Part shown: positions 17,491-25,173 of the stretch, one piece after another | Position numbering within the stretch: position 1 is the first letter of the stretch | Layout of the letters: each line of letters begins with the position of its first letter | Assembly: GCA_040269895.1 (NCBI GenBank) | Contig: CP158568.1 | Span: 310,001-374,000, forward strand | DNA: 64,000 bases | Reading direction: 5' to 3' | Source of the DNA: Ancalomicrobiaceae bacterium S20 | GTDB lineage: Bacteria > Pseudomonadota > Alphaproteobacteria > Rhizobiales > Ancalomicrobiaceae | Notes under the pieces: model-generated | Databases searched by the model: none | Seen by the model: the letters and a program-made list of their open reading frames with translations, nothing else | Told to the model about the DNA's origin: nothing | Made by a program: the position numbers and the translations under genes

Positions 17491-18141
17491 TTACCCCCGC
17501 GAGGTGATGAGCTTCGCGCCGAAACCGATCATGGCGGTGCCGGCGACGCCTTCCGCCATGCGCCGGTGGCGTTGCAGGCCGGCGCGCAACGGGCCGGTGG
17601 CGACCAGGAGCGCGAGCGCGCCGTTCCAGACGAGACCGACCAGCGGCATCAGCAGGACTGCGGCCGCGCAGGCGACGCCGTCGAGATGATCGGCGCCGGT
17701 CGCCGCGAAGATCGCCAGATAGAACGGGATCGCCTTCGGGTGGGTGATCGTGGTCAGGAAGCCGGCCCGGAACGCGCGCACGGCGGCGTCGCGGCAGAGC
17801 GCGGCATCGGTCGAACCGGTGTCCGCGGTATCGATCGCGCTGGCATCGGCCTTGAACGCCCGGACCACGGCGAGCCCGCCGAGCAGGATCAGGTAGAGAC
17901 CGCAGGCGATGCGCAGCGCCTCGGTGATGCCGGGCAGGCCGGCGAGCGTCGCGCCGAGGCCGGTCATGCCGGCGGCGGCCCACACGAGCGCCGCGGTCGC
18001 GATGCCGAGCGCGGTCATGAGGCCGAGGCGGCGGTCGCGGTTACCGGCGGCGAGCACCAGCGCCATGTTCGGCCCCGGCACGATCGCCAGCGCGAACTGG
18101 GCGGCGGCGAGGCTCGCGAAGATCGACAGCGTAGCGGACAT
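17491..18141 (-). CDS. LysE/RhtB-family amino-acid exporter
   Basis: A 216-residue inner-membrane protein with six hydrophobic segments and the family's N-terminal signature in LAIVPGPNMALVLAAG. LysE/RhtB proteins export amino acids such as lysine, homoserine or threonine. The central loop FRAGFLTTITHPKAIPFY is also typical. The gene lies between the AraC regulator (convergent, 19 bp between stops) and flbD. Its stop and start do not overlap flagellar genes and it probably has its own promoter. The substrate cannot be predicted. Confidence 0.88.
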   Translation of the reverse strand: MSATLSIFASLAAAQFALAIVPGPNMALVLAAGNRDRRLGLMTALGIATAALVWAAAGMTGLGATLAGLPGITEALRIACGLYLILLGGLAVVRAFKADASAIDTADTGSTDAALCRDAAVRAFRAGFLTTITHPKAIPFYLAIFAATGADHLDGVACAAAVLLMPLVGLVWNGALALLVATGPLRAGLQRHRRMAEGVAGTAMIGFGAKLITSRG

Positions 18142-18218
18142 GGGGCGGGCTCCTCCGGTATTTTCTTGCTATCGCGGCGAGGGCGTGTGTGCCGTCGCCG
18201 TGCCTGGCGACAGTCGCC

Positions 18219-19622
18219 TCAGGCGACGTCGCGTTCCGCGCCGCCCGGCGGCGGCACGGCGATGCCGTCGTCGGAATATTCCTTGAGCTTGTTTCTGAGC
18301 GTGCGGATCGAGATGCCGAGGATGTTCGCCGCATGCGTCCGGTTGCCGAGGCAATGGTCGAGCGTCGACAGGATCAGGTCGCGCTCGACATCGGCCACCG
18401 TGCGGCCGACCAGCGCGCGCGTCACCGCTTCCGCCGTCTCGGCGGCGCGGCGGACGGTCTGGTCGTAGCCGCCCGGCGTCGCCGGCGTGCCGGCGACCGG
18501 CCCGTTCGCCTCGCCAAGCTTGACGCCGTCCGGCGTGCGGATCGCGTCGGCATCGATCTCGTCGGTCATGGCGAGCAGCACGGCGCGGTGCATGCAGTTC
18601 TCGAGCTCGCGCACATTGCCGGGCCAGCGGTTGCGCACCAGCTCGCGGCGGGCGTCGTGGCCGATCGGCTTCGGCTTCATGCCGTTGGCCTTGGCGTATT
18701 TCTCGGCGAAGAACTCCGCCAGCGCGATGATGTCGGCCGGGCGCTCGCGCAGGGGCGGGATCTTCAGGTTCACGACATTGAGCCGATAGAGCAGATCCTC
18801 GCGGAACGTGCCCTTGCGCACCTCGTCGGCCAGCGTGCGGTTCGAGGTCGCGATGATGCGGATGTCGACCGGCACCGGCTTGGTGCCGCCGACGCGGTCG
18901 ATCACGCGTTCCTGGATCGCGCGCAGAAGCTTGGATTGAAGACGGAAATCCATCTCCGAGATTTCGTCGAGCAGCAGCGTGCCGCCGTCGGCCTCCTCGA
19001 ACTTGCCGACGCGCCGGGCGATGGCGCCGGTGAAGGCGCCCTTCTCGTGACCGAACAGCTCGCTCTCGAGCAGGTTGTCGGGGATCGCCGCGCAGTTGAC
19101 CGCGATGAACGGCTTGTTGGCCCGCGCCGACTTGCGATGGACATGGCGGGCGAGCACTTCCTTGCCGGTGCCGCTCTCGCCGGTGATCAGGATCGAGGCC
19201 TCGGAGGCGGCGACCTGATCGGCGAGGCGCACGACGCGGGCCATGGCGTCGTCGCGGACGATCAGATCCTTGGCATCCTCCGCGACCGCCGACAGCACCG
19301 CGGCGATCAGCTCCGGATCGGGCGGCAGCGGGATGTACTCCTTCGCCCCGGCGCGGATCGCGTCGACCGCGGCGCGCGCGTTGGTCGCGGTGCCGCAGGC
19401 GACGATCGGGACGTGGATCATCTCCATCTCGAGCCGGCGTACCAGCTCGGCGATCGGCTGACCGACGTCGACCATGAGCAGGTCCGCGCCCTTGCCCGAG
19501 CGCAGGATCTTCAGGGCCATTTCGACCCCGTCCGCATGGGTGACGGAAGCGCCGCGGTCCATCGCCATCTTCGAGGCGATCGCGAGCTGGCCGCCCAGGC
19601 CACCGACGATCAGGAGGCGCAT
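18219..19622 (-). CDS. flbD: Sigma-54-dependent flagellar regulator FlbD
   Basis: A 467-residue activator: degenerate receiver (residues 1-110), AAA+ domain and Fis-type HTH. The receiver begins LLIVGGLGG, so the usual acidic pocket Asp-Asp is replaced by Gly-Gly, as in Caulobacter FlbD; Asp52 is kept in MVDVGQP. Walker A is GESGTGKE and the sigma-54 contact loop is GAFTGA. The C-terminus ANILGISIRTLRNKL is the DNA-binding helix pair. FlbD activates late sigma-54 flagellar promoters and represses early ones once the basal body is built. It ends the fliF operon, 13 bp after fliN. Confidence 0.9.
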   Translation of the reverse strand: MRLLIVGGLGGQLAIASKMAMDRGASVTHADGVEMALKILRSGKGADLLMVDVGQPIAELVRRLEMEMIHVPIVACGTATNARAAVDAIRAGAKEYIPLPPDPELIAAVLSAVAEDAKDLIVRDDAMARVVRLADQVAASEASILITGESGTGKEVLARHVHRKSARANKPFIAVNCAAIPDNLLESELFGHEKGAFTGAIARRVGKFEEADGGTLLLDEISEMDFRLQSKLLRAIQERVIDRVGGTKPVPVDIRIIATSNRTLADEVRKGTFREDLLYRLNVVNLKIPPLRERPADIIALAEFFAEKYAKANGMKPKPIGHDARRELVRNRWPGNVRELENCMHRAVLLAMTDEIDADAIRTPDGVKLGEANGPVAGTPATPGGYDQTVRRAAETAEAVTRALVGRTVADVERDLILSTLDHCLGNRTHAANILGISIRTLRNKLKEYSDDGIAVPPPGGAERDVA

Positions 19623-19635
19623 GGTGGTTTTCCTT

Positions 19636-19974
19636 TCACCGTTCGGACTTGATGATTTCGGTCATGGTCACGCCGAGCCGGTCCTCGACGAGGACGACTT
19701 CGCCGCGCGCGACCAGCCGATCATTGACGTAGATGTCGATCGCCTCGCCGACCTTGCGGTCGAGTTCGAGCACCGTCCCGGTCGACATGCGCAACAGGTC
19801 GGAGACGCGCATGCGCGACTGGCCGAGGATGGCCGAGACGCGCACGGGCACGTCGAACACGGCCTCGAGATCGGCGGCGGAGCGGGCCTGTACCGGCTCC
19901 TCGTCGGAGCTGCGGGCGGCCTTCTGGGCTTCCATCTCGTCGAGTTCGAGATTGTCGTCGGCGGGCGCGGTCAT
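19636..19974 (-). CDS. fliN: Flagellar motor switch protein FliN
   Basis: A 112-residue switch protein with the SpoA/surface-presentation fold: VFDVPVRVSAILGQSRM, then VLELDRKVGEAIDIYVN and LVARGEVVLVEDRLGV. FliN builds the C-ring base with FliM and FliG, controlling rotation direction and receiving FliH during export. The first 35 residues are a variable acidic leader. It is 3 bp from the fliH stop and 13 bp before flbD, inside the fliF operon. Confidence 0.94.
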   Translation of the reverse strand: MTAPADDNLELDEMEAQKAARSSDEEPVQARSAADLEAVFDVPVRVSAILGQSRMRVSDLLRMSTGTVLELDRKVGEAIDIYVNDRLVARGEVVLVEDRLGVTMTEIIKSER

Positions 19975-19977
19975 GGA

Positions 19978-20694
19978 TCACCCCCTGGTCCGGTCGGCGT
20001 CGACCGGATCGTCGTGAATGGTGGCGAGCGACGCGGCGCGTCCCTCGAAATAGCGGGCGACGGCCGCCTCGACCTCGGCGTCGAGGGCGGCGCGATCGCG
20101 GACGATGCCGCCGTCGGCCCATTCGATCCGGCAATCGCCGGGGCCGAGGTCCTCCTCGCCGAGGATGACCACGCGCCCCTCGAAGCCGGTCTCGCGGGCG
20201 ATGCGGTCGACCTCGCCGCGGATGCCGTCGGCATGGGCCGCGGCGAGGCGCAGCACCAGATGCGGCGCCTTCCGGAGCGGGCCGAGGCTCTCGGCGACCA
20301 GCGCGCGGATCTCCGCCAGCGGCTCGGCGTCGATCAGCCGGCCGGCGAGCTTGCGGGCGACCGCGACGGCGAGTTCGACCGCCTGGCGTTCGACGGCGAG
20401 GCGTTCGGCGTCCTGGGAGGCGACCAGCGAACGGACGGCGGCGGAGAGCCGGGCGGCCTCGTCGGCGAGCCGCTCGGCCGCGCGCGCCTCGGCGGCCATG
20501 CGGCCTTCCATGTAGCCTTCCTCGTGGCCTTCGGCGCGCGCCTTCTCGATCGCGGCGGCGAGTTCGGCCTGGTGGTCCTCCAGGTCGATCATCGGGCGCG
20601 GCGGCGCGACCGGCTCGGGATCCGGCTCCGGCATGGGCGGCGGCGGAGGGGCCGAGAAGTCGATATCGAAAAGGTAGCGCGCGGGAGTGGCCAT
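19978..20694 (-). CDS. fliH: Flagellar assembly protein FliH (FlbE)
   Basis: A 238-residue cytoplasmic protein with a Pro/Ala-rich N-terminus (FSAPPPPPMPEP), a long charged helix (residues 55-120) and a compact C-terminal domain, the architecture of FliH, which dimerises and docks FliI to the export gate and C-ring. Sequence conservation is low in this family. Assignment follows the operon order fliF-fliG-fliH-fliN-flbD, which matches Caulobacter, where this gene is called flbE. It starts 67 bp after fliG ends. Confidence 0.85.
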   Translation of the reverse strand: MATPARYLFDIDFSAPPPPPMPEPDPEPVAPPRPMIDLEDHQAELAAAIEKARAEGHEEGYMEGRMAAEARAAERLADEAARLSAAVRSLVASQDAERLAVERQAVELAVAVARKLAGRLIDAEPLAEIRALVAESLGPLRKAPHLVLRLAAAHADGIRGEVDRIARETGFEGRVVILGEEDLGPGDCRIEWADGGIVRDRAALDAEVEAAVARYFEGRAASLATIHDDPVDADRTRG

Positions 20695-20761
20695 CGGGTC
20701 CGGTTCGCTTTCTCGTCCTTCGTCGTTGCGGCCGCGGCGCGGGATGCGTCGCGTGCCCCGG

Positions 20762-21814
20762 TCAGTAGACCAGTTCGTCCTCGCCCTTGGACTTGGAGAT
20801 CATGATCTCGCCCTTGGCGGCGAGATCCTTGGCGACATTGACCATCGTGCCCTGCGCCTCGTCGACGTCGCGCAGGCGCACGGGGCCGAGCGCCTCCATG
20901 TCCTCGGTCATCATCTTGGCGGCACGGCTCGACATGTTGGAGAAGAAGGTGTTGCGCAGGCTCTCGCTCGCGCCCTTCAGCGCGATGGCGAGCTTGTCCT
21001 TCTCGACCGCGCGCAGCAGCGTCTGGATGCCGGCACCGTCGAGCTTGCCGAGATCCTCGAAGGTGAACATCAGCGACTTGATCTTCTCGGCGCTCTCGCG
21101 GTTCTCCTCCTCGAGCGCGGTCAGGAAGCGGGCTTCCGTCTGGCGGTCGAAGGAGTTGAAGATCTCCGCCATCAGCTCGTGGGCGTCGCGGCGCGAGGTG
21201 TGGCTGAGGTTCGACATGAACTCGACGCGCAGCGTCTGCTCGACCTTGTCGAGCACTTCCTTCTGCACCGCCTCCATGCGGAGCATGCGGTTGACGACCT
21301 CGAGCGAGAACTCCTCCGGCAGGATCGCCAGCACGCGGCCGGCATGGTCCGGCTTGATCTTCGACAGCACGAGCGCGACCGTCTGCGGGTACTCGTTCTT
21401 CAGATAGTTCGCGAGCACGTTCTCCTGCACGTTGGAGAGCTTCTCCCACATGTTGCGGCCGGCCGGACCACGGATCTCCTCCATGATCTGGGCGACGCGC
21501 TCCGGCGACATGAAGGAGAGCAGGATCCGCTCGGTCGTATCGTAGTTGCCGGTCAGCGAGCCCTTCGAGGAGAGCTTGGTGACGAAGTCGACGAACAGGT
21601 TCTCCAGCATCTCGGGGCTGACGGCGCCGAGACGCGACATGGCGATCGAGATCTGACGCACTTCCAGTTCATCGAGCCGCTGCCAGATGCCGCGGCCATG
21701 CTCCTCGCCGAGCGCGAGCAGCAGCACGGCCGCGCGTTCGGCGCCGGCGAGCTCGCGATAGGTTTCGCCGGCTTCGATCTTCAGCGCGGGCTTCTGGAGG
21801 GCAGGGGCGGCCAT
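20762..21814 (-). CDS. fliG: Flagellar motor switch protein FliG
   Basis: A 350-residue rotor protein linking the MS-ring (FliF) to the C-ring and providing the charged torque-generating surface. Repeating armadillo-like helices are visible, including the middle-domain [18 protein letters not shown], and the C-terminal domain [20 protein letters not shown] carries the charged ridge. Length is normal. ATG 21814 is 6 bp after the fliF stop, so translation is probably coupled. Confidence 0.96.
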   Translation of the reverse strand: MAAPALQKPALKIEAGETYRELAGAERAAVLLLALGEEHGRGIWQRLDELEVRQISIAMSRLGAVSPEMLENLFVDFVTKLSSKGSLTGNYDTTERILLSFMSPERVAQIMEEIRGPAGRNMWEKLSNVQENVLANYLKNEYPQTVALVLSKIKPDHAGRVLAILPEEFSLEVVNRMLRMEAVQKEVLDKVEQTLRVEFMSNLSHTSRRDAHELMAEIFNSFDRQTEARFLTALEEENRESAEKIKSLMFTFEDLGKLDGAGIQTLLRAVEKDKLAIALKGASESLRNTFFSNMSSRAAKMMTEDMEALGPVRLRDVDEAQGTMVNVAKDLAAKGEIMISKSKGEDELVY

Positions 21815-21820
21815 TCGTCC

Positions 21821-23542
21821 TCACGCTGCGGTTTCGGCGAGCCAGCCGCGGATGATCGCGGCGGCTTCGGCGGGGCTTTCGGTGATCAGTTCGCCGATCT
21901 TGGCGATCGACGTGGCGTGCATCTCGCCGAGCGCCTTGGCCTGTTCCAGGCGGTCGGCCGGGATCAGGCCGGCGCCGGCGAGCGCGGTGGCGGCGGCGTC
22001 CTCGAGCGTCCCTCTCTCGATCGGCTGGCCGTCGGGGCCGACGGCCGGCTGTCCGTCGGGGCCGGCGAGGGCGAGCTGGCCGCCGGCGGCGCCCGCGGCA
22101 CCGGCCGCGCCGGTCACGGTGGTCTCCAGGATGGTCGTCTTGACGACCTCCGGGCCGAGCACCTTCTTGATCAGCGGACGCAGGCCGAAGAAGAACACGA
22201 GCAGGCTCATCACGAACAGCACGCCGAGTTCGGCGAGCCGCATGATGTCGTCCTTGGTGAAGTCGAACAGGCCGGCGAGACCCTGCTTTTGGCTTTCCAG
22301 CGGCAGCGAGGCCGGCGCCTCGGCGAAGCGCAGGTTGACGACCTCGACCTGATCGCCGCGGTTCTGGTCGAAGCCGACGGCGGAGCGCACGAGGGCAGCG
22401 ATCCGGTCGAGATCGGCCTGCGGACGCGGCTGATAGGTCGGCTCGGCGCCGTTCGCGGCCGTGTAGACGCCATCGACCAGCACGGCGACCGACATCTTCT
22501 TGACCCGGCCGGCCTCCATCACCTCGACGCGGCTGGTCTTGGAGATCTCGTAGTTGACGGTCTCCTCGCTCGTGTTCGAGGCTTCCTTGCTACTATCCTT
22601 GTTCTGGTCCTGCGTGCCGCCCGGCACCTGATTGGCGACGGTGACCTGCTTGTCGCCCTGGACGTTGGAGGAGTTCTCCTCCTTGGTCTGGGTCGAGCGG
22701 ACCACCTGACCGTTGGGGTCGAAGCTGTCCTGGGTCTGGGTGACGCGGCTGTAGTCCATCTCGGCCGTTACGCGCACGCGGGCGCGGCCCTGCCCGACGA
22801 TGGACGACACGATCGATTCGATCTGGCCCTCGATGCGACGCTCGTAGGCGGCGTTGCGCTCCTGCAGCGTCGCGGAGACGAGGCCCTGCGCGTCTTCCTC
22901 GCCGCCGCTGGCGAGCAGACGGCCGCCTTCGTCGACGACCGTGACGCGGTTCGGCTTCAGCCCCTCGATCGCGGAGGCGACGAGGTGCTGGATCGAGCGG
23001 ATCTGTTGTTGTTCGAGCTGGCCGCGTACCTTCAGCACGATCGAGGCGGTCGGCTCGCGCTTGTCGCGCTGGAAGACCTGACGATCGGGGATGTTCAGGT
23101 GGACGCGGGCGGCCTGGATGCGGTCGATCGCGCGGATCGTGCGGGAGAGTTCGCCTTCGAGCGCGCGCAGGCGGTTGATGTTCTGGACGAAGCTCGTGGT
23201 GCCGAGCGCGTCGGACTTGTCGAAGATGTCGTAGCCGACCGAGCCGCCCGAGGGGATGCCCTTCTCGGCCAGACGCATGCGCAGGCGCAGCATCTGGTCC
23301 TTCGGGACCATGATCTGGCTGCCGTCCTGACGCAGCTCGTAGGTGATCGCCTGCGCGTCGAGTTCCTTGACGATGGCGGCGGAGTCCTGGACCGACAGGT
23401 CCGAGTACATCACCGCCATGTTCGGCTGGGAGACGCGCAGGATCAGGAAGGCAAAGAAGCCCACGAGCGCGATCGCCACCGCGCCCATGGCGGCGACACG
23501 CGCCGGACCAAGCTTCTGGAGGAACTCGAGAGCACCGTTCAC
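21821..23542 (-). CDS. fliF: Flagellar MS-ring protein FliF
   Basis: About 573 residues. An N-terminal membrane segment (AAMGAVAIALVGFFAFLIL), a large periplasmic ring-building region with the YscJ-like signature VRVHLNIPDRQVF-type segment, a C-terminal membrane segment (LGVLFVMSLLVFFFG) and a cytoplasmic tail for FliG. The start is placed at GTG 23542 because family members begin M-N-G-x-x-EFL-x-x-LGPAR; an ATG at 23620 adds 26 unconserved residues and overlaps a leader hairpin. First gene of fliF-fliG-fliH-fliN-flbD. A CtrA-like box lies about 225 bp upstream. Confidence 0.95.
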   Translation of the reverse strand: MNGALEFLQKLGPARVAAMGAVAIALVGFFAFLILRVSQPNMAVMYSDLSVQDSAAIVKELDAQAITYELRQDGSQIMVPKDQMLRLRMRLAEKGIPSGGSVGYDIFDKSDALGTTSFVQNINRLRALEGELSRTIRAIDRIQAARVHLNIPDRQVFQRDKREPTASIVLKVRGQLEQQQIRSIQHLVASAIEGLKPNRVTVVDEGGRLLASGGEEDAQGLVSATLQERNAAYERRIEGQIESIVSSIVGQGRARVRVTAEMDYSRVTQTQDSFDPNGQVVRSTQTKEENSSNVQGDKQVTVANQVPGGTQDQNKDSSKEASNTSEETVNYEISKTSRVEVMEAGRVKKMSVAVLVDGVYTAANGAEPTYQPRPQADLDRIAALVRSAVGFDQNRGDQVEVVNLRFAEAPASLPLESQKQGLAGLFDFTKDDIMRLAELGVLFVMSLLVFFFGLRPLIKKVLGPEVVKTTILETTVTGAAGAAGAAGGQLALAGPDGQPAVGPDGQPIERGTLEDAAATALAGAGLIPADRLEQAKALGEMHATSIAKIGELITESPAEAAAIIRGWLAETAA

Positions 23543-23580
23543 GGGCAGGTTCCGCGCCTTCAATATTGCCTCGGCCGCGC

Positions 23581-23624
23581 CCCGAGCCCAAGGAACCGGC
23601 GACAGGCTCCTTGGGAACATCGGG
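23581..23624. other. Two-part hairpin in the fliF leader
   Basis: CCCAAGGA pairs with TCCTTGGG (13-nt loop), and outer CCCGA pairs with TCGGG. It lies 39-82 nt upstream of the fliF GTG and inside the presumed untranslated leader. No T-run follows, so it is not an obvious terminator; a role in mRNA stability or translation is possible. Confidence 0.4.
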
Positions 23625-23766
23625 TCGAGGCCGTCCGGGGGACGTCCGGTCGGCGGTCCGCTTTGCGAGAGCGGTTCGGTACGACCGGTTGGCGGAGATG
23701 GCCCGAGCGATCCGGTGGGGGCGGACCGGAGCGATCTCCGCTAGGCAATAATTTCCCATCGCATGG

Positions 23767-23781
23767 TAAACGAGTGGTTAA
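23767..23781. promoter_or_regulatory. CtrA-box-like site upstream of fliF (TAAA-N7-TTAA)
   Basis: Seven of eight fixed positions match the CtrA consensus. On the minus strand it reads TTAACCACTCGTTTACC, very like the perfect box at flhA. It is the only such site in the fliF upstream gap. Confidence 0.5.
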
Positions 23782-23801
23782 CGGGCTGGTTACGATTTGG
23801 G

Positions 23802-23822
23802 AAAAACGGCGGAAATCCGCCG
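23802..23822 (-). terminator. Hairpin with T5 run, minus strand
   Basis: CGGCGG-AAAT-CCGCCG on the plus strand; read on the minus strand the stem is followed by five Ts. It follows sciP and would insulate the fliF promoter from read-through. Confidence 0.6.
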
Positions 23823-23977
23823 ATTTGCTCAAAGAAAAATGAAGGAGGGCGGCAGATTTTGCCGGGTCAGGCGCCCGCCCCGGTCCGCTTCGGCGCCGCG
23901 CGGGCGAATCGATCCGAACGATCGGTCCTGTGGGGGGAGATGCCGGCGGCGCTCGCGGGGCGCGCCCTCCAAAATGC

Positions 23978-24007
23978 AAGACGGGCCGGCGTGGGCCGAC
24001 CCGTCTT
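23978..24007. terminator. Terminator just downstream of sciP
   Basis: AAGACGGG pairs with CCCGTCTT around an inner GGC/GCC pairing; T-rich flanks are present on both strands. It starts 28 bp past the sciP stop. The gap 23543-24034 otherwise holds the fliF leader and promoter and no gene. Confidence 0.65.
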
Positions 24008-24034
24008 TCTCTTTACCGAACGCGTGAAAGGCTT

Positions 24035-24310
24035 TCACTGGCGGTATTGCTGGATCCTGGTTGTGCGCAGGCCCGCGAGACCGTGACGGTCGATCGACTG
24101 CTGCCAGGCGAGGAATTCCTCGACGGTCAGGGTATAGCGGCTGCAGGCTTCTTCCAGCGAGAGGAGGCCTCCGCGGACGGCGGCCACGACTTCCGCCTTG
24201 CGGCGGATGACCCAGCGCTTGGTATCTTGCGGTGGCAAGTCTGCGATCGTCAGCGGACTGCCGTCCGGTCCGATTACATACTTGACCCGCGGTCGAACTT
24301 GATCGGTCAT
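24035..24310 (-). CDS. sciP: SciP, small inhibitor of CtrA (DUF1153)
   Basis: A 91-residue DUF1153 protein that closely follows Caulobacter SciP: PRVKYVIGPDGSPLTIADLP, then the helix-turn-helix RRKAEVVAAVRGGLLSLEEA and LTVEEFLAWQQSIDRHG. SciP binds CtrA and its promoters in swarmer cells and prevents CtrA from recruiting RNA polymerase. ATG 24310 has GAGAG before it; an upstream in-frame start at 24340 adds ten poor residues. It lies inside the flagellar region, between fliF and flgD, with a CtrA-like box upstream. Confidence 0.9.
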   Translation of the reverse strand: MTDQVRPRVKYVIGPDGSPLTIADLPPQDTKRWVIRRKAEVVAAVRGGLLSLEEACSRYTLTVEEFLAWQQSIDRHGLAGLRTTRIQQYRQ

Positions 24311-24365
24311 CGTACTCTCACACATTCGATGCGACCACATCGAAGGGGAGATTACGGGGCGCGCC

Positions 24366-24380
24366 TTAAAATATGGCTAA
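24366..24380. promoter_or_regulatory. CtrA-box-like site upstream of sciP (TTAA-N7-CTAA)
   Basis: Seven of eight fixed positions match the CtrA consensus, 56 bp upstream of the sciP start in an AT-rich patch. CtrA activates sciP in Caulobacter, so the location makes sense. AT-richness raises the chance of a random match. Confidence 0.4.
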
Positions 24381-24456
24381 ATCAAATCGCTCAATCGCAT
24401 AGGTCGGTTCGACGCGTCGATTTCCGCGATTTACCGTTCGTCCTGGCCGTTTCCGA

Positions 24457-25146
24457 TCAGTTCGAAGATGTCGAGGCGGTGCTGCTCGCCTTCTGGACGG
24501 AAGTGATATTCCACAACGAGACGCTGGTGTCGCCGATATAGAGGATCGGCTCGGCGCCGCTGAAATCGACCTTCGTCACTGTGCCCGAGAAGTCGGTCGA
24601 GAAGGTCACGTTGCTGCCGGCGCTGTTCGAACCGCTGACCGAGATCGTGTACTTGTCGCCCGCATTGACGGTCGCGCCGTCCGAGCGCGTGCCGTCCCAG
24701 GTGACGGCATTGGTGCCCTTGGTCATCGACTTGGTCGAGGTGTAGACGGTGTTGCCGCTGGAGTCCTTGACCGTAACGGTCGCACTCGGGCTCGCATCGG
24801 AGGCGTTGACGCTCCAGGTCGCGCCGCCGCTGGTCGCGGTCGCGGTCGAGCCGTCGCCGCTGACCGTCGAACCGAGATAGCTGACCAGGTTGGTCGCGGT
24901 GTTGGCGGTGAGCTGTGTCTTCAGGTCGGTCAGCGTCGCGTTCGACTTGATCTGCTGCTCGACCGAGGAGTACTGCACGAGCTGGGTCGTGAACTGGCTC
25001 GAATCCATCGGATTGAGCGGGCTCTGGTTCTGCAGCTGGGTGACGAGCAGCTGCAGGAACATCTGGTAGTTCGACGACAGGCTCTTGGAGTCCGACTTGT
25101 TCGTCGAGTTCGCCACGGTCGGCGTGGTCAGGGCGCTGATCGACAT
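24457..25146 (-). CDS. flgD: Flagellar hook-capping protein FlgD
   Basis: A 229-residue exported scaffold that caps the growing hook. The conserved N-terminal export and capping region contains YQMFLQLLVTQLQNQSPLNP, followed by SSQFTTQLVQYSSVEQQ. The C-terminal half is Ser/Thr/Gly-rich beta-sandwich (Ig-like/FlgD Tudor) with VTWDGTRSDGATV. It follows fliK by 27 bp on the minus strand, so the two are probably one operon. No signal peptide, as expected for a type III export substrate. Confidence 0.95.
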   Translation of the reverse strand: MSISALTTPTVANSTNKSDSKSLSSNYQMFLQLLVTQLQNQSPLNPMDSSQFTTQLVQYSSVEQQIKSNATLTDLKTQLTANTATNLVSYLGSTVSGDGSTATATSGGATWSVNASDASPSATVTVKDSSGNTVYTSTKSMTKGTNAVTWDGTRSDGATVNAGDKYTISVSGSNSAGSNVTFSTDFSGTVTKVDFSGAEPILYIGDTSVSLWNITSVQKASSTASTSSN

Positions 25147-25173
25147 GGGTCGTTCTCCTTAACGCTCTCCGGC

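Noticed and set aside
20687-23842. A very long plus-strand open frame (over 1000 codons)
   Set aside because: It is antisense to fliG-fliF and fliH; it is Asp/Arg/Leu-rich with no recognisable domain. High GC keeps antisense frames open.
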